The translations under genes and the position numbers were made by a program. This document shows, one piece after another, positions 17,177 through 30,246 of a stretch of 64,000 nucleotides of DNA. This stretch comes from IDS-8 sp964424805. GTDB taxonomy: Bacteria; Pseudomonadota; Gammaproteobacteria; Steroidobacterales; Woeseiaceae. Under the pieces are notes generated by a model. It saw nothing but the letters and a program-made list of their open reading frames with translations. It made no database searches and had not been told where the DNA came from. The DNA lies in NCBI GenBank assembly GCA_964424805.1, contig CAYRKH010000008.1, positions 20,769 to 84,768 on the forward strand, read 5' to 3'. How positions within the stretch are numbered: the first letter of the stretch is position 1; every line of letters starts with the position of its first letter.

Positions 17177-18291
17177 GTGAACAGTACCAGGTCGTTACGG
17201 TGCACCATCGCGGCCCGTCCGGGGTAGCCGAGCCGCGCCGCGATCTCGGCGGAACGGCACCCGGCGATGCGACTGGCTTCGTCGCTCTCATACCCGGCGA
17301 GGCCGCGCCCAAGCTCCTTGCCCTGCGCGTCGACGAGCGACACCGGGTCGCCGCGGGAAAACCGGCCTTCGACGCCGGTCACGCCGACCGGCAGCAGGCT
17401 CCGGCCGCCGGCCAGCGCCGTCACCGCGCCGTTGTCCAGCCTGAGCGTGCCGCGAACGGTAAGCGAACCGGCCAGCCACTGCTTGCGTGCCGTGCCCGGC
17501 GTGCCCCGCGGATGAAAAAGGGTGTGCCTCGCGCCCTCTGCCAGGGCAGCGAGGGGGCGCCGCACCGTGCCGCTCGCGATGAGCGTCGCACAGCCGGCGT
17601 GCGTTGCAATGCGCGCCGCCTGCAGCTTCGTTGCCATGCCGCCGCTGCCGACGTCGGAGCTCGGCTGGCCTGCCCGGGCGAGCATGTCATCGCTGATGGT
17701 CTCTATTTCGGGCAGGTGAGCCGCGTTGCGGTCACGCCCGGGATCGGCAGTGTAGAAGCCGTCGACGTCGGACAGCAGCAGGAGCGCATCGGCCATCACC
17801 ATTTGTGCAACCCGCGCCGCCAGCCGATCGTTATCGCCGTAGCGGATCTCCTCCGTGGCCACGGTATCGTTTTCGTTGATGACCGGGACGACCCCGTGCG
17901 ACAGCAGCATGGTCAGCGTGCCCCGCGCGTTGAGCCAGCGGCGGCGGTCTTCCGTATCGCCGAGGGTCAGCAGCACCTGCGCTACCGGCAGGCCGTGGGC
18001 GGCCAGCGCCTCCTGCCAGGCGTGCATGAGCTGCACCTGGCCCGCCGCCGCGGCAGCCTGCAGCGCGTCCAGCCGGGTCCGGCGGCGTTCGATGCCGAGC
18101 ACACCGCTGCCGATGGCGATGGCACCGGACGAGACCACCAGCACTTCCTGCCCGTCGGCGCGCATCGACGCGAGGTCCTCCGCGATACCGGCGAGCCACT
18201 GTCGATGAACCTTGCCGGACTCGTCGATGAGCAGCGCGGAGCCGATCTTGATCACGAGCCGCTTGAAATCACGGAAGTTGTAGGTGGACAT
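17173..18291 (-). CDS. proB: Glutamate 5-kinase
   Basis: A 372-residue enzyme that phosphorylates glutamate in the first, proline-inhibited step of proline synthesis. The amino-acid kinase domain (about residues 8-250) contains VIKIGSALL, VSSGAIAIG, NENDTVATEEIRYGDND and LLLLSDVDGFYT. A C-terminal PUA domain starts near residue 275. It is first in the proB-proA(-nei) unit and lies divergent from gltB. A TGnTATAAG extended -10 sits 28-36 bases upstream. Confidence 0.96.
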   Translation of the reverse strand: MSTYNFRDFKRLVIKIGSALLIDESGKVHRQWLAGIAEDLASMRADGQEVLVVSSGAIAIGSGVLGIERRRTRLDALQAAAAAGQVQLMHAWQEALAAHGLPVAQVLLTLGDTEDRRRWLNARGTLTMLLSHGVVPVINENDTVATEEIRYGDNDRLAARVAQMVMADALLLLSDVDGFYTADPGRDRNAAHLPEIETISDDMLARAGQPSSDVGSGGMATKLQAARIATHAGCATLIASGTVRRPLAALAEGARHTLFHPRGTPGTARKQWLAGSLTVRGTLRLDNGAVTALAGGRSLLPVGVTGVEGRFSRGDPVSLVDAQGKELGRGLAGYESDEASRIAGCRSAEIAARLGYPGRAAMVHRNDLVLFT

Positions 18292-18318
18292 GCTGGCGGT
18301 ACCGGTGCTGACACGCCA

Positions 18319-18327
18319 CTTATATCA
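18319..18327 (-). promoter_or_regulatory. proB extended -10 promoter
   Basis: On the minus strand this reads TGATATAAG, an extended -10 (TGn) joined to TATAAG, in an AT-rich patch. Transcription would start near 18312, leaving about 20 bases before the proB ATG. No convincing -35 is seen, as often with extended -10 promoters. Confidence 0.5.
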
Positions 18328-18385
18328 CACCGTGCAGGGCAGCCCGCGAAGCTGCAATCGGTTGCCGCCGGGATCAAGAAAAAAA

Positions 18386-18413
18386 TTGAAAACGGCGCGC
18401 GTTTTCTTATACT
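18386..18413 (+). promoter_or_regulatory. gltB promoter with palindromic operator in the spacer
   Basis: TTGAAA (18386-18391) and TATACT (18408-18413) are separated by 16 bp and form a good sigma-70 promoter pointing to gltB. The spacer is almost entirely a palindrome: GAAAACG (18388-18394), five bases, CGTTTTC (18400-18406). A protein bound there would sit between RNA polymerase contacts. Transcription would begin near 18420, giving a long leader of about 215 bases before gltB. Confidence 0.55.
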
Positions 18414-18569
18414 AAAAAAACGGGCTGTTAACAGATAATCGCACAAGCAGATCGGTGCGACGCTGGCACCGGTACCTGACGAGCCCGCATCTCTCCTCCG
18501 AGGTCGCGGGCCCCACGGCAGCTCTTACGGTGTCGCCTGGGCGCCGCTCAACCGGAATTGTCGATATCG

Positions 18570-18590
18570 GCCTGCTCCGCCGGAGCAGGC
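18570..18590 (+). repeat. Strong hairpin in the gltB leader
   Basis: GCCTGCTCC and GGAGCAGGC form a perfect 9-bp stem with a 3-base loop, 45 bases before the gltB start. There is no T run after it, so it is not a standard terminator. It could shape the leader RNA or protect the 5' end. I found no leader peptide or riboswitch motif with it. Confidence 0.45.
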
Positions 18591-18634
18591 TTAAAGGGGG
18601 GGGCGCTCGGCCAGATGCGTTTCCCGGGACGGCC

Positions 18635-23089
<4,455 letters not shown>

Positions 23090-23107
23090 TGGCGAAAAGG
23101 TCCTGAT

Positions 23108-24514
23108 ATGTCCAGGCATCCGTTGCAATACCTCGAAGTGCCGCGCCGCGATCCGGCCAAGGATCCCGCGGAGGTGCGCATCAAGCATTACCGTGAGATA
23201 TACGGCTCCTACGACGGCGCCGACGCCGCAAGCCAGGCCGGGCGCTGCATTGCCTGCGGCGTTCCGTACTGCGAGTGGAAGTGCCCGGTGCACAACTTCA
23301 TTCCCGACTGGCTCAGGCTGATCGAGGAAGGCAAGCTGTTCCAGGCCGCGGAGCTGTCGCACCAGACGAATTCGCTGCCGGAAATCTGCGGCCGCATCTG
23401 CCCGCAGGATCGCCTGTGCGAGGGCGCGTGCACGCTGAACGAAGGCTTCGGCGCGGTAAACATCGGCAACATCGAAAAATACATCACCGACGAGGCGCTG
23501 AAACAGGGCTGGCGCCCCGATATGACCCACGTGCTCGATACCGGCAAGCGGGTCGGGATCGTCGGCGCCGGTCCTGCGGGACTCGCGGCCGCGGACGTGC
23601 TCGCCCGCGCCGGGATCCGCTCCGTCGTGTACGATGCCTATTCGGAGATCGGCGGCCTGCTGACGTTCGGCATCCCGCCCTTCAAGCTGGAAAAAACGGT
23701 GGTGCAAAAGCGCCGCGAAATCCTCGAGGGCATGGGCGTCGAGTTCGTTCTCAACACGCGTATCGGCGAGGATCGGCCGTTCGACTCGCTGCTCGACGAG
23801 TTCGACGCCGTGTTCCTGGGCATGGGTACCTACGAATCGGTGCGCGGCGAGCTCCCCGGCGAAGACCTGCCGGGCGTCTACGAGGCGCTTCCCTATCTCG
23901 TATCGAACGTGTACCGGGAGCTCGGGATGGATGACGAGTCGCGCCCGTGGATCAATCTCGCGGGCAAGCGCGTCATCGTGCTGGGCGGCGGCGACACCGG
24001 GATGGACTGCAATCGCACCGCGATCCGCCAGGGTGCCGCCGGCGTCACCTGCGTCTATCGCCGCGACGAAGCGAACATGCCGGGCTCGCGGCGGGAGGTT
24101 GCGAACAGCCGGGAGGAGGGTGCCGGTTTCCTGTTCCAGCGGCAGCCGATTGCAATCACGGGAAGGGACCGCGTGGAGGGTGTCGTCGTCGTGGAAACCA
24201 GGCTCGGCGCTCCCGATGCGAGCGGCCGGCGCATCCCCGAGCCGGTGCCGGGCACGGAGGAGGTGCTGGAAGCCGACGCCGTAATCGTGGCCTTCGGGTT
24301 CCGGCCGAACCCGCCGCCCTGGTTCGCGGCTTCCGATATCGCCCTCCTGCCCAACCGCCGGGTGCAGGTCGGCCGGGGCAGGTACCCGTTCCAGACGACC
24401 AACCCGAAAGTTTTCGCGGGCGGGGACATGGTGCGGGGCGCCGACCTCGTGGTCACCGCCGTCTTCGAAGGGCGCGAAGCCGCAAAAAGCATGGCGGCCT
24501 GGCTCGGCGTCTGA
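23108..24514 (+). CDS. gltD: Glutamate synthase (NADPH) small subunit
   Basis: A 468-residue NADPH-oxidising subunit. N-terminal cysteine clusters for 4Fe-4S centres are in CIACGVPYCEWKCP and CGRICPQDRLCEGAC. The FAD-binding fold has GIVGAGPAGLAAADVLARAG near residue 150. The NADPH fold has VIVLGGGDTGMDC near residue 290. It delivers electrons to GltB. An AAAAGG ribosome site precedes the ATG. proC follows after 11 bases, so gltB-gltD-proC looks like one transcription unit. Confidence 0.96.
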   Translation: MSRHPLQYLEVPRRDPAKDPAEVRIKHYREIYGSYDGADAASQAGRCIACGVPYCEWKCPVHNFIPDWLRLIEEGKLFQAAELSHQTNSLPEICGRICPQDRLCEGACTLNEGFGAVNIGNIEKYITDEALKQGWRPDMTHVLDTGKRVGIVGAGPAGLAAADVLARAGIRSVVYDAYSEIGGLLTFGIPPFKLEKTVVQKRREILEGMGVEFVLNTRIGEDRPFDSLLDEFDAVFLGMGTYESVRGELPGEDLPGVYEALPYLVSNVYRELGMDDESRPWINLAGKRVIVLGGGDTGMDCNRTAIRQGAAGVTCVYRRDEANMPGSRREVANSREEGAGFLFQRQPIAITGRDRVEGVVVVETRLGAPDASGRRIPEPVPGTEEVLEADAVIVAFGFRPNPPPWFAASDIALLPNRRVQVGRGRYPFQTTNPKVFAGGDMVRGADLVVTAVFEGREAAKSMAAWLGV

Positions 24515-24525
24515 CGGAGGGCAGC

Positions 24526-25362
24526 GTGAACCGCAATACGATTGGCTTTGTCGGCGGCGGCAACATGGCGCGCGCTATCGCGGGCGGGCTCCTGAGAAGC
24601 GGCCTGGACGCCGGCGACCTGTTCCTCGGCGAGCCGGACGCGCAGCGCCGGGCGCTGCTGGCGCGCGAGCTTGCCGGTGCCACGGTGGTTGCCGGGAATC
24701 TCGCCGTCACGTCCGCCTGCCACAGCCTGGTGCTGGCCGTGAAACCGCAGGTTCTGCGCCCCGTTTGCCTGGAGCTGAGGGAAGCCGTGCAGGAACGGCA
24801 GCCGCTGGTCATTTCGATTGCGGCTGGGCCGACGCTCGCCGACATCGACAGCTGGCTCGGCGGCGGCTGCAGGATCGTTCGCGCCATGCCGAACCAGCCG
24901 GCGCTGATCGACCAGGGCATCTCCGTGCTGATCGCCAACGCGCATGCGGGCGATGCGGACCGGCGCGCCGCGGACCGGATACTGGGCGCGGTCGGCGAAG
25001 TCGTCTGGATCGACGATGAAGGGCTGATGGACGCCGTCACGGCGGTCTCGGGGACGGGCCCCGCTTACGTTTACCTGCTGGCCGACATGATGATCGCGGC
25101 GGCGACCAGGCTCGGCATCGAGCCTGAGGTCGCCAACAGGCTCGTGCTGGCCACGGTGCGCGGTGCGGCGGCGCTTGCCGCGACGGAGCCCGAATCGATG
25201 GCGGCGCTCATCGAGCGCGTGCGCTCGCCGGGCGGCACGACGACCGCCGCGCTGGAACACCTGGAGGCGGCCAACGTCCGGACGCTCTTCGACGCCGCCA
25301 TCCAGGCGGCCAGCGAGCGCTCCCGCGAGCTCGCGGCAAGGGCGCGGCAGCCCGGGGACTAG
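24526..25362 (+). CDS. proC: Pyrroline-5-carboxylate reductase
   Basis: A 278-residue enzyme for the last step of proline synthesis. The N-terminal Rossmann fold starts IGFVGGGNMARAIAGGL. The middle holds AVKPQ, and RAMPNQPALI follows. The C-terminal helical domain holds AVSGTGPAYVYLLADMM and the signature RSPGGTTTAALEHLE. The start is GTG, with GGAGGG five bases upstream. Its place behind gltBD ties proline output to glutamate synthesis, while proBA lie on the opposite strand about 6 kb away. Confidence 0.96.
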   Translation: MNRNTIGFVGGGNMARAIAGGLLRSGLDAGDLFLGEPDAQRRALLARELAGATVVAGNLAVTSACHSLVLAVKPQVLRPVCLELREAVQERQPLVISIAAGPTLADIDSWLGGGCRIVRAMPNQPALIDQGISVLIANAHAGDADRRAADRILGAVGEVVWIDDEGLMDAVTAVSGTGPAYVYLLADMMIAAATRLGIEPEVANRLVLATVRGAAALAATEPESMAALIERVRSPGGTTTAALEHLEAANVRTLFDAAIQAASERSRELAARARQPGD

Positions 25363-25433
25363 GGGGCCGGCCAGCGCTCGTACCATTCCCGTCCCGCGCC
25401 GGGCCTTTTCACAGGCGTAACGCAACAGTCCGC

Positions 25434-25462
25434 TTGCGAGTCGCGGCGAATGCCGTTATGCT
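25434..25462 (+). promoter_or_regulatory. Promoter of the yerC-his operon
   Basis: TTGCGA (25434-25439) and TATGCT (25457-25462) are spaced by 17 bp, a good sigma-70 arrangement. Transcription would begin near 25469, directly at the TrpR-like operator, and leave a leader of about 92 bases. No histidine-rich leader peptide or terminator was found in that leader. Confidence 0.55.
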
Positions 25463-25470
25463 GCGCCAAC

Positions 25471-25488
25471 GTAATAGCACGTTAATAC
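25471..25488. promoter_or_regulatory. TrpR-family operator at the his transcription start
   Basis: GTAATAGCACGTTAATAC has half-sites GTAAT and AATAC eight bases apart. The E. coli Trp-repressor operator has GTACT and AGTAC with the same 8-base spacing, and 12 of 18 positions agree with the trp operator as I recall it. The site overlaps the predicted transcription start, so binding would block initiation. The first gene of the operon encodes a TrpR-family protein, the obvious candidate ligand-dependent repressor. Confidence 0.55.
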
Positions 25489-25560
25489 ATTATTGCAACC
25501 TGCGGCCGGCGCGCGTCGGCAGGGCACGGCTTTTTGGCGGCCCATCGAAGGAGATGACGA

Positions 25561-25911
25561 GTGAAAGCCAGTGAACGGCGGAATGCCGAAGCCGAGCAGG
25601 ACGCCGAGCACCGGTTGTACGCCGCGGTGATGACCTTGCAGGACATTGACGAGGCGCGCGAGTTTTTCCGCGACCTGTGCACGCCGGCGGAGCTGCAGGC
25701 CATCGCCGACCGCTGGCGGGTGGTCGGGCTGTTGCGCGAGAAGCGGCCGTACCGGGAGATTCACGACCTGACCGGCGTCAGCGTCACGACCATCGGCCGG
25801 GTCGCGCGTTTCCTGGAGTACGGGAACGGCGGCTATCGGCGCGCGGTCGAGCGTCTCGAAGCCGCCGGGCAGGCGCAGCGTTCCAACCCGAAGCGTCGAG
25901 CCGGGAAATGA
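25561..25911 (+). CDS. YerC/YecD-type TrpR-family regulator
   Basis: A 116-residue DNA-binding protein of the Trp-repressor superfamily. The helix-turn-helix region spans about residues 38-95, with LCTPAELQAIADRWRV, REIHDLTGVSVTTIGRVARFL and the family tail EYGNGGY. The start is GTG, with AAGGAGATGACGA before it. It overlaps the hisG start (ATGA) and lies immediately downstream of a TrpR-like operator. From this context I infer a histidine-responsive autorepressor of the his operon. The effector is inference, not seen. Confidence 0.85.
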   Translation: MKASERRNAEAEQDAEHRLYAAVMTLQDIDEAREFFRDLCTPAELQAIADRWRVVGLLREKRPYREIHDLTGVSVTTIGRVARFLEYGNGGYRRAVERLEAAGQAQRSNPKRRAGK

Positions 25912-26828
25912 CCATGATCGAGACGCCGGCGGCGAGCGACAGCGGGGATGACGGCCGCCTGAAAATCGCCGTGCAGAACTCGGGCCGTCTTACCGACGCC
26001 TCGCTGGCCCTGTTCTCGCGCTGCGGCCTGGATTTCACGCGCGACCGGGATCACCTCGTCTGCTACGGCGAAAACCTGCCCGTGGATCTGATGCTGGTGC
26101 GCGACGACGACATCCCCGAACTCGTTGCCGAGGGGGTTTGCGAGGCCGGGGTCGTCGGGCAGAACGTCGCCACGGAGTTCGCGCTCACGCACGAGGCGGC
26201 GCGCTACACCGAAAGCCGCGTGCTGGACTACGGCCGCTGCCGGCTGGCGCTCGCGGTTCCGGTCGAGGACCCGGTACAGGGCATCGGCGATCTCGAGGGC
26301 AAACGGATTGCGACAACCTACCCCGGACTCACCGCGCGCTTCCTTGCAACCCGCGGGGTGAACGCGGAAATCGTGACGCTGAGAGGCGCCGTGGAAATCG
26401 CGCCGCGCCTCGGCAAAGCGGATGCCATTTGCGACCTGGTGTCTACCGGCGGCACCCTGCGAGCGAATCGCCTGCGCGAGCTGGAGACGGTCTGCGAAAG
26501 CAGCGCGGCGTTCATCGTGACCGAGCGGCGTACCCGCCAGGACAAGCGCGAGCTTTTGGATCGCCTTCTGCGCCGGATCGACGGCGTCATGCAGGTGAAC
26601 GGGTCCAAGTACATCATGCTGCACGCGCCGCGGGCGCAGCTCGCGGCGATCACGCGCCTGCTGCCCGGCGCGGAGTCGCCTACGGTGCTGCCGCTCGAGG
26701 GCAGCCCCGACAAGGTGGCGGTGCACGCCGTCTGCCGGGAATCCGTGTTCTGGGAAACGCTCGAAAACCTGAAGGCCGCCGGCGCGACCGCGATGCTCGT
26801 GCTGCCCGTGGAAAAGATGCTCGCCTGA
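25908..26828 (+). CDS. hisG: ATP phosphoribosyltransferase, long form
   Basis: A 306-residue enzyme that joins ATP and PRPP in the first committed step of histidine synthesis. Residues 17 onward (LKIAVQNSGRL) begin the catalytic domain. GVVGQNVA, RIATTYPGLTARFL and DLVSTGGTLRANRL are characteristic. A C-terminal ACT-like domain ends in SVFWETLENLKAAGATAMLVLPVEKML. This marks the long HisG type that is feedback-inhibited by histidine and needs no HisZ. The ATG overlaps the yerC stop; a second ATG lies two codons later. Confidence 0.95.
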   Translation: MTMIETPAASDSGDDGRLKIAVQNSGRLTDASLALFSRCGLDFTRDRDHLVCYGENLPVDLMLVRDDDIPELVAEGVCEAGVVGQNVATEFALTHEAARYTESRVLDYGRCRLALAVPVEDPVQGIGDLEGKRIATTYPGLTARFLATRGVNAEIVTLRGAVEIAPRLGKADAICDLVSTGGTLRANRLRELETVCESSAAFIVTERRTRQDKRELLDRLLRRIDGVMQVNGSKYIMLHAPRAQLAAITRLLPGAESPTVLPLEGSPDKVAVHAVCRESVFWETLENLKAAGATAMLVLPVEKMLA

Positions 26829-26842
26829 GCGCGGGGGCTGTC

Positions 26843-28159
26843 ATGCAGGTCCTGGACTGGACAAAGCTCGACGAGGCGGCGCGCACGCGCGCACTGGCGC
26901 GTCCGGCGCTTGCCGACTCGCCAACTCGCGAGGCCTCCGTGGCGGCCATCCTGGCCGCCGTCCGTGAACAAGGCGACGCCGCGCTTCGTGAGTACACGCG
27001 CCGTTTCGACGGCGTCGATATCGCGGAGCTCGAGATTCCGCCGCCGGCGATCGCCGCCGGCGCGCGCGAGCTCGATGAACCGACGCGAGCCGCCATGGAG
27101 CGCGCGTTCGATACGATCTCGCGTTTCCATGCGCCGTCGGGCAAGACCGAGTATGCGGTGGAAACCGCGCCGGGTGTGACCTGTCGCCGGGTCGTCCGTC
27201 CGCTCGCCGTTGTCGGCCTGTACGTTCCCGGCGGGAGCGCACCGCTCTTGTCGACGATGCTGATGCTCGGCGTTCCGGCGCTGCTTGCGGGCTGCGAGAC
27301 CAAGGTGCTGTGCACGCCCCCGGACAGGAACGGCAATGTGGCACCCGCGGTCCTTTACGGCGCGCAGCGCTGCGGTATCACGAAGGTATTTCGCGTCGGC
27401 GGCGCGCAGGCGATCGCCGCGATGGCATTCGGCACGCCGACGGTGCCACGCGTGGACAAGATTTTCGGGCCCGGTAACGCCTGGGTGACGGAAGCAAAGC
27501 GCCAGGCCGCGCAGGACCCCGCGGGCGCGCTATCCGACCTGCCCGCCGGACCGTCGGAGCTGCTCGTCGTGGCGGATGAGGCCGCCAATCCGCTGTTCGT
27601 GGCGGCGGACCTGCTGTCGCAGGCGGAGCACGGCCCGGACTCCCAGGTCCTGCTGGTCACGACGTCGGCGGAACTCGGCCGGCGGGTCGAGCGCGAGCTG
27701 GAGCGGCAGGTCGCGGAACTGCCGCGCGCCGCGATCGCGCGGCAGGCACTGGCGGCGAGCCGCCTCATCCACGTGCCCGACGTCCGCACGGCGCTCGCGG
27801 TCGCGAACCGCTACGCACCCGAGCACCTGATCCTGAACACCGCCGAGCCCGAGGCCCTGCTGCCGGAGGTCCGCCATGCCGGCTCCGTGTTCCTCGGGCA
27901 GTGGACGCCGGAGTCGCTCGGCGATTACGTCAGCGGCACGAATCACATCCTGCCGACGTACGGCTACGCGCGGCAGCTCGGCGGATTGAGCGTGACCGAC
28001 TTCCAGCAGAGTTTCAGCGTGCAGTCGGCGACGCCGGCGGGGCTCGCCGGTCTCGGCCCGGCGGCCATGGCACTGGCGCGCGCGGAAGGGCTGGAAGCGC
28101 ATGCGCGCGCCGTGAGCCTCCGTTTGAATGCCGGGGAGAACCGCCGTGAATGTGCGTGA
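26843..28159 (+). CDS. hisD: Histidinol dehydrogenase
   Basis: A 438-residue zinc enzyme that carries out the last two oxidations from L-histidinol to histidine. Signatures include GLYVPGGSAPLLSTMLMLGVPA, GGAQAIAAMAFGT, KIFGPGNAWVTEAKRQ, DLPAGPSELLVVAD and the zinc/active-site region SQAEHGPDSQVLLV. The C-terminus has YVSGTNHILPTYGYAR. It starts 14 bases after hisG and overlaps the start of hisC by 14 bases. Confidence 0.96.
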   Translation: MQVLDWTKLDEAARTRALARPALADSPTREASVAAILAAVREQGDAALREYTRRFDGVDIAELEIPPPAIAAGARELDEPTRAAMERAFDTISRFHAPSGKTEYAVETAPGVTCRRVVRPLAVVGLYVPGGSAPLLSTMLMLGVPALLAGCETKVLCTPPDRNGNVAPAVLYGAQRCGITKVFRVGGAQAIAAMAFGTPTVPRVDKIFGPGNAWVTEAKRQAAQDPAGALSDLPAGPSELLVVADEAANPLFVAADLLSQAEHGPDSQVLLVTTSAELGRRVERELERQVAELPRAAIARQALAASRLIHVPDVRTALAVANRYAPEHLILNTAEPEALLPEVRHAGSVFLGQWTPESLGDYVSGTNHILPTYGYARQLGGLSVTDFQQSFSVQSATPAGLAGLGPAAMALARAEGLEAHARAVSLRLNAGENRRECA

Positions 28160-29186
28160 CCGGGTAAGGCCGGAAATCCTCGCGCTCACCGGCTACGACG
28201 CCGCTCGTGCCGCCGGCGTGCCGCTGGACAACAACGAGAATCCATGGGCGCCGCCGGGCCTCGATAACGGCATCAACCGGTATCCGCCGCAGCCGCCCGA
28301 GGAGCTGATCCGGCGCATGGCGGCGTACTACGGCGTCGATCCTCGCTCTGTCCTGCCGACGCGCGGCAGCGACGATGCCGTCGACGCGTTGATTCGCTGC
28401 TTCTGCCGCCCTGGAGAAGATGCCGTGCTGGTCACGCCACCCACCTTTGCCATGTACGCCGTCTTCGCCGCGGTCCAGGGCGCGCCCGTGGTCGAAGTTC
28501 CGCTGGGCGAGGAGTTCGCCTTTCCGCGGGACGAGCTGCTGCGGGTCGACGCCAGCGTGAATGTCGTGTTCCTCTGCTCGCCGAACAACCCGACCGGCCG
28601 GGCGATTCCGGCGGAGATTGTCGAGGCCGTCTGCGGTGCGTGGGCGGAGACGGCGCTCGTCGTCGTCGACGAGGCGTATGCGGAGTTCATGCACCAGCGC
28701 TCGGCAACGCGCCTGTTGCCGCGCTTCCCCAATCTCGTGGTCCTGCGAACCCTGTCGAAGGCGCTGGGGCTCGCGGGCGCGCGCGTCGGCGCGTTGCTGG
28801 CGTCGCCGGAGGTCATCGGCTTCGTGCGCAAGGTGTTGCCGCCTTACCTGTTGCCCTCGCCGAGCGTTGCCGCCGCGGAGGCCGCGCTGGCGCCGGGCGC
28901 GCTGGAGATCGCGCAAGCGCGCATTGCGCAAATCGTCGGCGAACGCGAGGTCGTGGCGGCAAGACTGGCGGAGCATCCCGACGTGCGGCGTGTGTTCCCG
29001 AGCGACGCGAACTTCCTGCTCACCGAGCTTGCGGATGCCGCAGGGGTTTTCGCGAGGCTCCAGGATGCCGGCATCCGGGTACGGGCGTTAAGCAGCCCGC
29101 GCCTCGCGAGCTGCCTGCGCATCGGCATCGGCAGCCCGGCGGAAAACCGCGCCTTCCTGCAGGCGCTGGAGCCGGTCAATGCGTAA
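28146..29186 (+). CDS. hisC: Histidinol-phosphate aminotransferase
   Basis: A 346-residue PLP enzyme of fold type I. LDNNENPWAPP is the substrate-binding start. CSPNNPTGRAI, VVDEAYAEF and the PLP lysine in RTLSKALGLAGARVG follow. The GTG start at 28146 was preferred because GGGGAG lies at good spacing before it; an ATG at 28128 is also in frame. The gene overlaps hisD upstream and hisB downstream by 8 bases. Confidence 0.94.
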   Translation: MNVRDRVRPEILALTGYDAARAAGVPLDNNENPWAPPGLDNGINRYPPQPPEELIRRMAAYYGVDPRSVLPTRGSDDAVDALIRCFCRPGEDAVLVTPPTFAMYAVFAAVQGAPVVEVPLGEEFAFPRDELLRVDASVNVVFLCSPNNPTGRAIPAEIVEAVCGAWAETALVVVDEAYAEFMHQRSATRLLPRFPNLVVLRTLSKALGLAGARVGALLASPEVIGFVRKVLPPYLLPSPSVAAAEAALAPGALEIAQARIAQIVGEREVVAARLAEHPDVRRVFPSDANFLLTELADAAGVFARLQDAGIRVRALSSPRLASCLRIGIGSPAENRAFLQALEPVNA

Positions 29187-30246
29187 GCTCCTGTTCATCG
29201 ACCGCGACGGCACGCTCATTTGCGAGCCGGCCGACTACCAGGTCGACAGCCTCGAGAAGTTCCGGCTCGTGGACGGCGTCATGCCGGCGCTGGGACGGCT
29301 GCAAGCTGCCGGTTACGCGCTGGTGATGGTGACGAACCAGGACGGGCTCGGTTCCGCGGCTTACCCGCAGGCAGCGTTCGACAGCGTGCAGGCTTTTCTC
29401 GAGGCTTTGTTCACGTCGCAGGGGATCGAGTTCGAGGCCGTGCACGTCTGCCCGCACCTGGAACAGGACGGCTGTGACTGCCGCAAGCCGCGAGCGGGCC
29501 TGCTGCTGCAGTACCTGCGCGACGGGTTCGATCGCGAACGCAGTGCCGTGATCGGCGACCGGGATACGGATCTCGAGTTGGCGCAGGCACTCGGCGTGCG
29601 CGGTTTCAAGCTCACCGGTCCCGATGGGGAGGGTACGAACTGGCACGCCGTTGCACAGGCGCTGCTGGACGCCCCTCGGCGCGGCAGCGTATCGCGCCGC
29701 ACGCGGGAGACGCAGATTTCGGCGGCCGTCGACCTCGACGATCCGGCGACGCAGGACATCGACACGGGCATCGGCTTCTTCGATCACATGCTCCAGTCGC
29801 TGGCGCGCCACGGCGGGTTCTCCCTGAGGCTCGAATGCCGGGGCGACCTGCACATAGACGAACACCACACGGTGGAAGACTGCGCCCTCGTGCTCGGGCA
29901 GGCGCTGGACGCCGCCCTGGGAGAACGTCGCGGGATCGCGCGCTTCGGGTTCACGCTGCCCATGGACGAGGCGCTGGCAAGGGCCGCGCTCGATCTCGGC
30001 GGGCGCCCCTACCTCGCGTTCAACGGAACCTTCCCGCGCGACGCGGTCGGCGGCCTGGCGACGGAAATGGTGCCGCATTTCTTTCGCTCGTTTTGCGATG
30101 CGCTGCGCATGAACCTGCATCTCGACGTCACCGGCGAGAATACGCACCACATGATCGAGGCCTGCTTCAAGGTCACCGGCCGCGCGCTGCGGCAGGCGCT
30201 GGCGAGGGACGGGGATACGATCCCGAGCACGAAGGGCTGCCTGTGA
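29179..30246 (+). CDS. hisB: Bifunctional histidinol-phosphatase/imidazoleglycerol-phosphate dehydratase
   Basis: A 355-residue fusion. The N-terminal HAD phosphatase domain has FIDRDGTLI (Asp8, Asp10), VTNQDGLG and the zinc-site cysteines in CPHLEQDGCDCRKP. The dehydratase domain starts near residue 166 (RRTRETQISAAVDLD), with GFFDHMLQSLARHG, DEHHTVEDCALVLG and GENTHHMIEACFK. The fused form is typical of enteric and Xanthomonas-like gammaproteobacteria. Its stop overlaps the hisH GTG. Confidence 0.96.
   Translation: MRKLLFIDRDGTLICEPADYQVDSLEKFRLVDGVMPALGRLQAAGYALVMVTNQDGLGSAAYPQAAFDSVQAFLEALFTSQGIEFEAVHVCPHLEQDGCDCRKPRAGLLLQYLRDGFDRERSAVIGDRDTDLELAQALGVRGFKLTGPDGEGTNWHAVAQALLDAPRRGSVSRRTRETQISAAVDLDDPATQDIDTGIGFFDHMLQSLARHGGFSLRLECRGDLHIDEHHTVEDCALVLGQALDAALGERRGIARFGFTLPMDEALARAALDLGGRPYLAFNGTFPRDAVGGLATEMVPHFFRSFCDALRMNLHLDVTGENTHHMIEACFKVTGRALRQALARDGDTIPSTKGCL

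Noticed and set aside
18381..18407. Hairpin plus T run on the minus strand upstream of proB, resembling an attenuator
   Set aside because: It lies upstream of the likely proB promoter and no minus-strand transcript would cross it; it is better read as the gltB promoter with an operator.
25469..25560. A histidine leader peptide before the his operon
   Set aside because: No ATG or GTG ORF with His codons and no terminator hairpin with a T run exist in this leader.
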